Assembly (NCBI GenBank): GCA_016744475.1
Contig: JADGEH010000045.1
Span: forward strand, 1-35,363
Direction of reading: 5' to 3'
Length of the DNA: 35,363 nucleotides
Source of the DNA: Thiotrichales bacterium
GTDB lineage: Bacteria; Pseudomonadota; Gammaproteobacteria; Beggiatoales; Beggiatoaceae
The position numbers were made by a program, and so were the translations under genes. Positions 1 to 7,144 of this stretch are shown piece after piece (position 1 is the first letter of the stretch; each line of letters begins with the position of its first letter). The notes beneath the pieces are model-generated. The model made no database searches and had not been told where the DNA came from. It saw nothing but the letters and a program-made list of their open reading frames with translations.

Positions 1-29
1 TTGAATTTATCGATCAGATTACCTATAAA
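1..29 (+). promoter_or_regulatory. candidate sigma70 promoter for the RR-PurD gene
   Basis: TTGAAT at 1-6 and TATAAA at 24-29 are separated by 17 bases, close to the sigma70 consensus. Transcription would start near 36 and leave a leader of about 215 nt before the ATG at 251. The leader holds a short stem (CTGCG/CGCAG around 135-157), but I recognise no known riboswitch. A second -10-like TACAAT lies at 53-58 without a convincing -35. The start codon at 251 has no clear Shine-Dalgarno sequence. The call rests on sequence match only. Confidence 0.45.
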
Positions 30-250
30 ACAATAACTTTGGCGAAAAATGTTACAATGCCTTTTTGGTTTTTGATTTTTAATCTTCATTCTTATTATGC
101 AAACCGTGTGGACAAATAAAGCTGTCCAACAAGCTGCGCATTCCTGTCAACGCAGTGTGGAGCAAAGGCTATTTCTGAGTGTCTAAATACGTTTTTACAC
201 ACCCAAAAAAAGCTTTTGCATAACTTCCATTCATTTGCAACCAGACCCCT

Positions 251-2326
251 ATGAAACAAGAAAACATACTAGTAGTTGATGACAAAAATGATGGTCAAGT
301 CATCCGCGATTATCTGCGTACTCAAGGTGTTAAAGCTGATTGGGAAAAAAGTTGTGCAGGGGTACGCGAGTATCTCAAGCAACATCCGGTCGATTTAATC
401 GTATTAGATGTGGTACTTCCCGATGGCAATGGTCTCGCTTTGGTGAAAGAACTGCGCCTGCAAAATCGCCGCTTACCGATCATCATGATTTCTTCTGAAC
501 GTATTCAAGAAACTGATCGCGTCGTTGGACTTGATTTAGGTGCTGATGATTACCTGCTTAAGCCGCCTAAGCTGAGAGAGTTATATGCCAAAATTCGAGC
601 TGTGATTCGGCGTTACACTGAAATGCCCGTGCAAAATAACGAGACTGAAAGCGTTGATGCAGGCGACCAAAGTATTGCGCATTTTGGCCCTTACACCTTA
701 AACGTTACTCAGCGTCGTTTAAGCCGAGGTAGTCAGGAAATTAAACTGACGGACGCGGAATTTAACTTATTAAAAGTATTGTTGGCGCATTCTTATGACA
801 CCTTAAATCGTGATCAACTGACAGCATTGTTGTCGGGAGAACATCATAAGGAAGATCACCGCACCATTGACGTGCGCATTAGCCGCTTACGTCGCCGCAT
901 TGAGCCTGAACCCACCCGTCCTAGTTACATTCGCACCGTGCGCAAAAAAGGTTATTTATTTACCCCTGATGGTGAGCTCACGCCTGATCCCAAAGCCGAT
1001 AAAAAACGCAAGCGCGTCACTCATACGAAGAAAAAAAGAGTATTAGTGATTGGCGGAGGTGGACGCGAACATGCCTTGGCGTGGAAGTTAGCCAAATCGC
1101 CTCAAGTGAAAGAAGTATTTGTGGCACCAGGTAATGCGGGTACACATTTAGAGACTAAAGTGACTAACGTGCCGATTGGCATTGATGATTTACCCGGTTT
1201 AGTCAGCTTTGCCAAAGAAAAACGCATTGATATGACTATCGTAGGCCCTGAAGCACCACTGGTTGCCGGAGTCGTGGATACTTTTCAAGCAGCGGGTTTG
1301 CGTTGTTTTGGCCCCACCCGCCATGCGGCACAATTGGAAGGTTCTAAAGCCTTTAGTAAAGATTTTCTCAAACGCCACAATATTCCGACTGCCAGCTATG
1401 CGGTATTCACTGATATTGAACCTGCTCACGCTTATATTCGCCAACAAACGCTGCCCATTGTGATCAAAGCGGATGGTCTCGCGGCTGGCAAAGGCGTGAT
1501 TCTCGCGCAAACTGAAAATGAAGCCTGTCAAGCGGTGGAAGATATGTTGGCGGGCAATGCTTTTGGTGAAGCAGGGCATCGAGTCGTGGTGGAAGAATTT
1601 TTATACGGCGAAGAAGCCAGTTTTATTTGTATGGTGGATGGCAAACACATCTTGCCGATGGCCACTTCTCAGGATCACAAAGCGCGTGATGTCGGTGACA
1701 CCGGCCCAAATACCGGCGGCATGGGGGCTTATTCTCCTGCTCCTGTAGTGACCCCCGATATTCATGAACGCATCATGCAAACGGTGATAGAACCGACTGT
1801 GCGCGGCATGGAAGAGGAAGGCTATCCTTACACGGGCTTTTTATATGCAGGCGTGATGATTGCCCCTGATGGAGAACCCAAGGTGCTGGAATTTAATTGT
1901 CGCTTTGGTGATCCTGAAACCCAACCGATTATGATGCGGCTCAAGTCGGATTTACTGGAATTATGTGAAGCGGCACTGAATAAACGCCTACATAAAATCA
2001 CGGTTGAATGGGATAAGCAGGTCGCCCTTGGGGTCGTATTAGCCGCTGGCGGTTATCCAGCGGCTTATGAAACCGGAAAACCCATTACTCTGCCAGAAAA
2101 ATTAGCCCGTAAATACAAAGTGTTTCATGCAGGTACCACAGAACATGAGGAAGCGATTGTCACCAATGGTGGACGAGTCTTGTGTGCTTGCGCATTGGGT
2201 AAATCAGCACAAGAAGCACAAGATAATGCCTATCAACTGGTGGACTTAATTGATTGGGAAAATATGTATTTTCGCCCAGATATTGGCTACCGTGCGGTGG
2301 CTAGAGAACAAGAGAAAAATTCTTAA
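251..2326 (+). CDS. purD: OmpR-type response regulator fused to phosphoribosylamine-glycine ligase (PurD)
   Basis: One uninterrupted 691-aa protein. Residues 1-120 are a receiver domain with the acidic pair D10/D11, phospho-acceptor D53, S81 and K104, so phosphorylation chemistry looks intact. Residues about 144-240 are an OmpR/PhoB winged-helix DNA-binding domain ending in the usual IRTVRKKGYLF motif. A basic linker (about 241-262) leads into a full-length PurD (about 263-691) that starts with VLVIGGGGREHALAWKL and contains the GARS signature GDTGPNTGGMGAYSP. PurD is an ATP-grasp enzyme joining phosphoribosylamine and glycine to make GAR in purine synthesis. No in-frame ATG, GTG or TTG lies in the linker just before the PurD part, so it should be made as a fusion. 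No histidine kinase and no purH lie in the window. Both domain calls are very secure; the role of the fusion is unknown. Confidence 0.93.
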   Translation: MKQENILVVDDKNDGQVIRDYLRTQGVKADWEKSCAGVREYLKQHPVDLIVLDVVLPDGNGLALVKELRLQNRRLPIIMISSERIQETDRVVGLDLGADDYLLKPPKLRELYAKIRAVIRRYTEMPVQNNETESVDAGDQSIAHFGPYTLNVTQRRLSRGSQEIKLTDAEFNLLKVLLAHSYDTLNRDQLTALLSGEHHKEDHRTIDVRISRLRRRIEPEPTRPSYIRTVRKKGYLFTPDGELTPDPKADKKRKRVTHTKKKRVLVIGGGGREHALAWKLAKSPQVKEVFVAPGNAGTHLETKVTNVPIGIDDLPGLVSFAKEKRIDMTIVGPEAPLVAGVVDTFQAAGLRCFGPTRHAAQLEGSKAFSKDFLKRHNIPTASYAVFTDIEPAHAYIRQQTLPIVIKADGLAAGKGVILAQTENEACQAVEDMLAGNAFGEAGHRVVVEEFLYGEEASFICMVDGKHILPMATSQDHKARDVGDTGPNTGGMGAYSPAPVVTPDIHERIMQTVIEPTVRGMEEEGYPYTGFLYAGVMIAPDGEPKVLEFNCRFGDPETQPIMMRLKSDLLELCEAALNKRLHKITVEWDKQVALGVVLAAGGYPAAYETGKPITLPEKLARKYKVFHAGTTEHEEAIVTNGGRVLCACALGKSAQEAQDNAYQLVDLIDWENMYFRPDIGYRAVAREQEKNS

Positions 2327-2339
2327 AATTGCTACGAAT

Positions 2340-2363
2340 ACAGGGCATTGCCAATGCCCCTGT
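2340..2363 (+). terminator. hairpin downstream of RR-PurD gene
   Basis: ACAGGGCATTG (2340-2350) pairs with CAATGCCCCTGT (2352-2363) with one bulged C, followed by GTTTGT. It lies 13 bases after the purD stop and probably terminates that transcript, although the T-tract is weak. It also argues against a TTG start at 2348 for the next gene. Confidence 0.55.
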
Positions 2364-2449
2364 GTTTGTCATACTCAGTCATATCTCCCTCTGCCTTTTT
2401 CATAGACGCTCACGCCAGTGTCTATCTCCCTATCGGGAACTCATCGCTT

Positions 2450-3337
2450 ATGCCAAACGCCATCACTTCACCTTTTGCCCCTGAAAATGCCCAAGCTTAT
2501 GCCGTTTGGCGCGAACAAAAATTACACGATTATCCGACCCAGGTTGAAGATTTCATGGTTGAAATCAATCATCCCAATCAATTATCCAACGCCGAACATG
2601 AGCATATTTTGCGTCTATGCCGCAAAACCAATATGGCTTTATATCGTGCTCAGCGTCCTATGGATAAAAGGGATGTAAAAGCCCTAGGTCTGCAATTTGG
2701 TTTGCAACGTTTAGATCATAATCTGTGCGCCGACCCAGACGGCATTGCAGCGCTACAAATCTCTACGGGTGGGCGTTCGCAAGAATACATTCCTTACAGC
2801 AATCGTCCGATTAACTGGCACACTGATGGTTATTACAATAAGCCCGAAGAGCAAATACGCGGGATGATTTTGCATTGTGCTCGTCACGCGGGAGAAGGCG
2901 GTGAAAATGCGTATTTGGATCATGAAATCGCCTATTTACTCATGCGTGATGAAAACCCTGATTGGATCACAGCTTTAATGGACGCGGATGTGATGACCAT
3001 TCCTGCCAATCAAGAAAATGGACATGAAATTCGCCCCGCACAAACTGGTCCTGTGTTCTCGATAGATGAGCGAGGAGCCTTGCATACACGTTACACAGCA
3101 CGCTCGCGTAATATCGAATGGAAAGCTGATCCACGGGTGAGTGATGCTATCGCTTTTTTAACAGACTTGTTTCACTCCGATAATGCCTACATATTTCGTT
3201 ACCGATTAAACCCAAATGAAGGGGTGATCAGTAATAACGTGCTGCACAATCGAACGGGTTTTGCGAATGGTGACCATGCAGCACAACAGCGGTTACTGTA
3301 TCGAGCGCGTTATTTTGATCGCATGGCCAATACTTAA
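2450..3337 (+). CDS. TauD/TfdA-family Fe(II)/2-oxoglutarate-dependent dioxygenase
   Basis: A 296-aa protein from the ATG at 2450. An in-frame TTG at 2348 would add 34 residues, but these look non-coding and begin inside a terminator hairpin. The fold is supported by the HxD iron motif in NWHTDGYYN (H124, D126), a distal histidine in VLHNRTGF (H266) and arginines in YRARYFDR (R285 or R287) that would bind 2-oxoglutarate. Family members hydroxylate small substrates such as taurine or other acids. The substrate cannot be read from the sequence, and no sulfonate transporter or desulfonation gene is adjacent, so taurine should not be assumed. It is probably cytoplasmic and soluble. It lies between purD and the small-protein cluster and may be its own transcription unit. 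Confidence 0.82.
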   Translation: MPNAITSPFAPENAQAYAVWREQKLHDYPTQVEDFMVEINHPNQLSNAEHEHILRLCRKTNMALYRAQRPMDKRDVKALGLQFGLQRLDHNLCADPDGIAALQISTGGRSQEYIPYSNRPINWHTDGYYNKPEEQIRGMILHCARHAGEGGENAYLDHEIAYLLMRDENPDWITALMDADVMTIPANQENGHEIRPAQTGPVFSIDERGALHTRYTARSRNIEWKADPRVSDAIAFLTDLFHSDNAYIFRYRLNPNEGVISNNVLHNRTGFANGDHAAQQRLLYRARYFDRMANT

Positions 3338-3360
3338 GAGGTTGTTTGGAAAATAGAGAA

Positions 3361-3386
3361 CTCCATCAATAGCCTCTAAAATGGAG
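3361..3386 (+). promoter_or_regulatory. possible hairpin masking the ribosome binding site of the 64-aa gene
   Basis: CTCCAT (3361-3366) is complementary to ATGGAG (3381-3386). The right arm contains the GGAG that would serve the ATG at 3393, so the stem could hide the ribosome binding site. The stem is only 6 bp with a 14-nt loop, so this is weak. Confidence 0.25.
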
Positions 3387-3392
3387 CTTTAT

Positions 3393-3587
3393 ATGAGTAA
3401 AGAAGATGGCATGTTGTATTTGAGTGAATTATTAATACAACATCATGACTTAGCATCTTTTGATGCCTTAGTGGATTTAGTCGAACAAAACAAACGAGGT
3501 TATCGTTTTTTTCGTATGGATATTAAGCCCCCGTTTCAGGACACGCCTGAAAACTGGGAAGATCGCTTAGAAGCCACGTTTTATTAG
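3393..3587 (+). CDS. small hypothetical protein, first gene of the rspA/cas6-like cluster
   Basis: A 64-aa protein that I do not recognise. The ATG at 3393 is chosen over that at 3381 because TGGAG at 3382-3386 is well placed as its ribosome binding site. The product is soluble and acidic, with a predicted helical N-half (GMLYLSELLIQHHDLASFDA) and a C-terminal region containing YRFFRMDIKPPFQDTPENW. It has no signal peptide or membrane segment. Its stop is TAG made of one host T plus the first two bases of the adjacent MITE. With the MITE removed the stop would be TAA and the next gene would begin about 30 bp downstream, suggesting an ancestral operon with the genes at 3779, 4496 and 5257. Confidence 0.65.
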   Translation: MSKEDGMLYLSELLIQHHDLASFDALVDLVEQNKRGYRFFRMDIKPPFQDTPENWEDRLEATFY

Positions 3588-3745
3588 ACTTGTTGCGAGG
3601 GGTAGGCATCGTAGCGAAAAGGTGTGGTTTTGAGGCAGTTTTTTCGGTTTTTTGAGGCGAATAGCGGGCGTGTGTTGATAAAAAGCGGAAAAACAGGCCA
3701 ACATCCACGCCTTTGCAGTCGATGGATAGCCCTTGCAACAAGTCT
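3586..3745 (-). mobile_element. 160-bp MITE, copy 1 (inverted relative to copy 2)
   Basis: Terminal inverted repeats AGACTTGTTGC at 3586-3596 and GCAACAAGTCT at 3735-3745 are flanked by a 3-bp ATT duplication (3583-3585 and 3746-3748). It has no coding capacity for a transposase. Its reverse complement matches the element at 5597-5757 over most of its length, and its core also matches the element at 26785-26944. It separates the 64-aa gene from the 234-aa gene. The left end lies inside the stop codon of the upstream gene. The parent transposon is not in the window. Confidence 0.88.
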
Positions 3746-3778
3746 ATTAACTTTGGCCTCATACACGTTTAGGTTTAT

Positions 3779-4483
3779 ATGAAATTTCTTAAAGAAGAAC
3801 AACCTGCATTCAGTTCAGAATTTGCCGATGCACAACAATCCAAAGCCATTTTGCAATCCCAGGCTTTAGAACTACAACAACAACTAGACGCTTTGGGCGA
3901 AGCAGCACCGCCGTCAGAGCGTGGACCATTATTATTACAAATGGCTCATGCTCAAGTCGGCGCAGAGTTAATGCAAGAAGCCGAACATAATGCTGAAACG
4001 GCCTTTCATATTTTTTTACAAGCAGAACAATGGGAGCCAGCCGTAGAAGCTTGTGACATCTTATTTCGCACTGAATTGCCCGGTGCTTTAGCCGCTCTAG
4101 GGCGTGGCGTATGGTTAGCCGTCACCTTTCCTATTGATCCTGAGCTGAGCGTAGCCATGTTGGAACATATCGTTGAAGAAACACCCAGTGAGTCTGACGG
4201 TGCCGCAGTGGCTGCCGCCACGGGTTGTTATTTAGTGGATTTACGTGCAGAAGGTAAAGCACGCGATAAACTCAGCTTCTTTACTAATCAATTACTGGGC
4301 AAAGTAGCGAGACGACATAGCGATGTAGAGACCCAAGCTCAATTTGATGCTTGGATTCAACGCTTGCAACTCGATACCCCCGAATATTTTTTAGGGCGTT
4401 TGAGTTTAATACTGGAAGTGCTAGTACAAGAAGATTGGTGGTTTGAACGTGATGAGTTGCGGGCAAAAATCCCTGATCAATAA
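3779..4483 (+). CDS. hypothetical helical protein in the rspA/cas6-like cluster
   Basis: A 234-aa soluble protein of no family I recognise. It appears almost wholly alpha-helical. Residues about 20-45 are glutamine-rich and may form a short coiled coil (ALELQQQLDAL). Residues about 50-90 (LLLQMAHAQVGAELMQEAEHN) resemble a TPR-like helical pair, but no confident repeat array is visible. There is no signal peptide or membrane helix. The start is the ATG at 3779 with AGG about six bases upstream, just after MITE copy 1. It ends 12 bases before the cas6-like gene, so the two are probably co-transcribed and may work together. Its function is unknown. Confidence 0.7.
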   Translation: MKFLKEEQPAFSSEFADAQQSKAILQSQALELQQQLDALGEAAPPSERGPLLLQMAHAQVGAELMQEAEHNAETAFHIFLQAEQWEPAVEACDILFRTELPGALAALGRGVWLAVTFPIDPELSVAMLEHIVEETPSESDGAAVAAATGCYLVDLRAEGKARDKLSFFTNQLLGKVARRHSDVETQAQFDAWIQRLQLDTPEYFLGRLSLILEVLVQEDWWFERDELRAKIPDQ

Positions 4484-4495
4484 GCGAGATTAAAT

Positions 4496-5173
4496 ATGCT
4501 TTGGGAAGAAGACGAACAGGCAGAACACCTTGTTGTTAATGATGAAATCATAGATTTAAGTTTTGCCTTAGAGTGCAAAACACTGCCTTTAGATCACGCT
4601 TATGATTTATCCCATGCGATTCAACAAGCCCTACCTTGGTTTGCACCAAGCCCCACAGCGGGATTGCACTTAATTCATGGTGCGGAATCAGGTAATGGTT
4701 GGCAACGCCCAGAAAATCCCGACGGTACACTGTATCTATCTCGTCGCACGCGCCTAACTTTGCGCTTATCAAGCCTAGAGATTGAAAAAGCACAAGGCTT
4801 ATGTGGACAAATTCTGGACATTGCCGGACACCCGCTTAAAATTGGTACAACAAGCCAAAAACCTTTGCAGAAAACCAATATTTTATTTGCGCGACATATT
4901 TTATGTGATGCTCAGCACAGCGAAGAAGATTTCTTGCACACTGCACTGAAGCATTTAGAGCGCTTAAATATTCAATGCCGCAAAGCCATGCCGGGGCGTA
5001 GTCATCAGATAAAAACCCCGCAACAAGACTTATTCACCCGCAGTTTGATGTTGGCTGATTTAAGTATTGAGGATGCCCTGCTGTTGCAACAGCAAGGTTT
5101 AGGCGAGGGGCGCAAAATGGGTTGTGGTTTGTTTATTCCCCACAAGGGCATTAGCCCGGTGGATCAGAAGTAA
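4496..5173 (+). CDS. orphan Cas6/Cmx6-like protein (type I-MYXAN Cas6 family)
   Basis: A 225-aa protein resembling the Cas6/Cmx6 family (TIGR02807-type) by remembered family pattern. An N-terminal IDLSFALECKTLPLDHAYDL segment carries the conserved LPxDHxY with a histidine; it is followed by AGLHLIHGA, RTRLTLRL, a central NILFARHI strand, and the C-terminal glycine-rich GLGEGRKMGCGLFIP. Cas6 proteins are metal-independent endoribonucleases that cut CRISPR precursor RNA at repeat hairpins. Here there is no CRISPR array and no other cas gene within the window. The neighbours are a 234-aa helical protein 12 bases upstream and the RspA-type gene 83 bases downstream, so it may have been co-opted to bind or cleave another RNA. 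The family call is fairly sure; retained nuclease activity is unknown. Confidence 0.75.
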   Translation: MLWEEDEQAEHLVVNDEIIDLSFALECKTLPLDHAYDLSHAIQQALPWFAPSPTAGLHLIHGAESGNGWQRPENPDGTLYLSRRTRLTLRLSSLEIEKAQGLCGQILDIAGHPLKIGTTSQKPLQKTNILFARHILCDAQHSEEDFLHTALKHLERLNIQCRKAMPGRSHQIKTPQQDLFTRSLMLADLSIEDALLLQQQGLGEGRKMGCGLFIPHKGISPVDQK

Positions 5174-5186
5174 GATGAGACAATAG

Positions 5187-5217
5187 TTGTCATGCCGATT
5201 CGGTAGAAAGCTATTTA
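5187..5217 (+). promoter_or_regulatory. weak candidate promoter upstream of rspA
   Basis: TTGTCA at 5187-5192 and TATTTA at 5212-5217 are 19 bases apart, which is longer than ideal. They lie in the 83-nt gap before rspA. They could give rspA its own transcript in addition to read-through from the cas6-like gene. Confidence 0.3.
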
Positions 5218-5256
5218 TCATTCTTCTAAACACACTTAAAACAAGGAGTTAAGACT

Positions 5257-5598
5257 ATGCAATATGAAGTTAATGGAACCGTCGTTGAAACAGGTCCGAA
5301 TGGCTATCTCATTGAGCAAGGTGACTGGAGTGAAGCTTTAGCGGAAAAAATGGCTGCTGAAGATGACTTGACTTTAACCGATAAACATTGGGATTTACTC
5401 AACTATCTGCGTGATGAGTTTTTTAATAATCGTGAAAATCAACCGAATACACGTAGCATTGTCAAAGCCATGCAAAAAGCTTGGGGCGACAAGAAAGTAG
5501 ACAGTAAATCACTCTATGAATTATTCCCTAAAGACCCTTCTAAACAAGGTGGGCGCATTGCGGGCTTACCCGAAAGCCGTCGTAAAGGGGGATATTAG
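5257..5598 (+). CDS. rspA: cysteine-less DsrC/TusE-family protein (RspA type)
   Basis: A 113-aa protein of normal length for the DsrC/TusE/DsvC family. It has the recognisable core YLIEQGDWSEALAEKMA, LTDKHWDLLNYLRDEFF, RSIVKAMQKAWG and SLYELFPKDPSKQGGRIAGLP. In DsrC two cysteines near the flexible C-terminal arm carry sulfur, and in TusE one remains. Here both positions are lost: the tail reads KQGGRIAGLPESRRKGGY and contains no cysteine. Such paralogues have been named RspA and proposed to be regulatory rather than sulfur carriers. AAGGAG at 5243-5248 is a strong ribosome binding site for the ATG at 5257. The stop is TAG, formed by insertion of a MITE, with TAA as the likely ancestral stop. 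The family call is secure; the function is inferred. Confidence 0.88.
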   Translation: MQYEVNGTVVETGPNGYLIEQGDWSEALAEKMAAEDDLTLTDKHWDLLNYLRDEFFNNRENQPNTRSIVKAMQKAWGDKKVDSKSLYELFPKDPSKQGGRIAGLPESRRKGGY

Positions 5599-5757
5599 AC
5601 TTGTTGCAAGGGGTATCCATCGACTACAAGGGCGTGGATTTTGGCCTGTTTTTCCGCTTTTTCTCGTTCAATAGCCGGCTATTCGCCTCAAAAAATTGAA
5701 AAAACAGTCTCAAAACCACACCTTTTCGCTACGATGCCTACCCCTCGCAACAAGTCT
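5597..5757 (+). mobile_element. 160-bp MITE, copy 2
   Basis: 161 bp with terminal repeats AGACTTGTTGC (5597-5607) and GCAACAAGTCT (5747-5757) and ATT duplications at 5594-5596 and 5758-5760. It is the inverted counterpart of copy 1, with scattered differences in the middle. It starts inside the rspA stop codon; excision would restore TAT TAA. The two inverted copies bracket the 234-aa gene, the cas6-like gene and rspA. Confidence 0.88.
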
Positions 5758-5805
5758 ATTAAACAGCTAAAGCCATTGAGCGCTATCGGCTTATCCGCTG
5801 TTTAT

Positions 5806-5850
5806 AAAGCCTGACTGATAAGGTGATGAACTTTATCAGGCTTTTTGTTT
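5806..5850 (+). terminator. terminator hairpin between rspA and the MFS gene
   Basis: AAAGCCTGA (5806-5814) pairs with TCAGGCTTT (5836-5844), followed by TTGTTT. On the plus strand it would stop rspA transcription. The right arm overlaps the last codons and TGA of the convergent MFS gene, so the structure serves both strands, better on the plus strand. Confidence 0.6.
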
Positions 5851-6993
5851 GAACATGAAAAAGTAAGCCATCAAGCTAGCCAGCAGTGTGACTCCAGCCG
5901 CCATTACAAATACTTGATGCGGTGCCTTAATATCCCACACATAACCACTGACTAAAGCTCCACTCATAAGCCCCCCTCCCACACTAAAGCTAAGAAATAA
6001 AGCCTGTCCGCGTCCTTGCAAACGTCCAGTAAAGGTTTGATGAATCAAACCAATGGCTGTGCCTATACAGGCGGCATATCCCAATGACACGAATAATTGC
6101 CCCAATAACAGCCAAGCAAGATGCTCAACTTGAAAAGCGATCAATAACCAACCGGGGATATGTAAAAAGATGCCTAACCATAAGATTTTTGGTAAACCCC
6201 ACCGGGTTAGCAGGCGAGACATCCAAAATAATAAGATCACTTCACTGGCTAATCCCAATGTCCAAACCCAGCCAATAGCTTTACGTGAATACCCCGCATT
6301 CTCAAAATAAATACCTGAAAAGGCTTGGAAGGGCCCATGACTAAAAAACACCATAAAACAGATAAATAATAAAAATAACACGGTAGGCTTTTTAAGATTT
6401 TGGATGAATGATTCTTGAATTTGATGAGGATGTGTATGATTTTCTGGAAGATGAGGAATGGTCAGCATGACTAGAAAAATAATGACTAAAATGCTCAATA
6501 TGACATCGGGAAGCATACTCATGGGACGATTTTCTAAAAAATATCCAGTAGCCGCCGCTAAAACAGCAATACTGACAGAAGCCCAGAGGCGAATTTTACC
6601 GTAACCCTGCGTATCTTTATCTAAAAAAGATAAAGTCAAAGATTCGATTAACGGCATGGCTGCGTGCCAAAAAAAGCCCAAGGCAAATGTGACTAACACC
6701 ACCCAGGCATATTGCTGATCCAGATAAATGCCTGCAAAACTGATAATACTCAACAATCCAGCTATACGAATTAAAAACAGGCGGTGGCCTAAGTGATCCG
6801 CAAGCCATCCCCAGATATTGGGCGAGAGTAGTGAAGTGCTTAAAAATACCGCCATGAGTTCACCAATTTGGCGACTATCAAATCCCAATGTTTGCAAATA
6901 TAAGCCCCAATACGGGAAAAAAGCTCCCACCATGGCAAAATACCAAAAATACAGTGCAGACAAACGTTTATAGGGTAGTTGAGGGGGATGCAT
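5836..6993 (-). CDS. MFS transporter, HcaT/phenylpropionate-permease-like family
   Basis: A 385-aa protein with about twelve hydrophobic segments and the length expected for a major facilitator superfamily permease. The N-terminal RLSALYFWYFAMVGAFFPYW and the loop WGWLADHLGHR between helices 2 and 3 are typical of the HcaT-like/MFS_1_like group. A hydrophilic central loop around residues 180-200 is rich in histidine (LPENHTHPHQ). The protein sits in the inner membrane; its substrate cannot be predicted, and the phenylpropionate label is only a family name. AAGG lies about 12 bases before the ATG. It follows mutY on the same strand after 151 bases. Confidence 0.82.
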   Translation of the reverse strand: MHPPQLPYKRLSALYFWYFAMVGAFFPYWGLYLQTLGFDSRQIGELMAVFLSTSLLSPNIWGWLADHLGHRLFLIRIAGLLSIISFAGIYLDQQYAWVVLVTFALGFFWHAAMPLIESLTLSFLDKDTQGYGKIRLWASVSIAVLAAATGYFLENRPMSMLPDVILSILVIIFLVMLTIPHLPENHTHPHQIQESFIQNLKKPTVLFLLFICFMVFFSHGPFQAFSGIYFENAGYSRKAIGWVWTLGLASEVILLFWMSRLLTRWGLPKILWLGIFLHIPGWLLIAFQVEHLAWLLLGQLFVSLGYAACIGTAIGLIHQTFTGRLQGRGQALFLSFSVGGGLMSGALVSGYVWDIKAPHQVFVMAAGVTLLASLMAYFFMFKQKA

Positions 6994-7144
6994 GATATAG
7001 AAGACCTTAAGCTCGATGAGCCGTTGTCACATATTTTAAAAAATATGTACTGTGCTTATAAGGTTTTGAGCCTACGCATTGACTGACTGATACGCAAGAT
7101 GTCGGTTGGAAAAGAGTGCGACAGGATAAAAAATGATGTTGTGT

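Noticed and set aside
2348..2449. N-terminal extension of the dioxygenase from a TTG codon
   Set aside because: It would begin within the hairpin after purD, and the added 34 residues do not resemble the family. The ATG at 2450 gives a normal length.
3523..3802. Two overlapping reading frames on the minus strand
   Set aside because: They are frames through MITE copy 1. The same peptide (FLSTHARYSP) reappears in the MITE after priA only because the DNA is repeated.
4496..5800. CRISPR array near the Cas6-like gene
   Set aside because: The only repeats nearby are the two inverted MITE copies. No regular short repeats with spacers are present.
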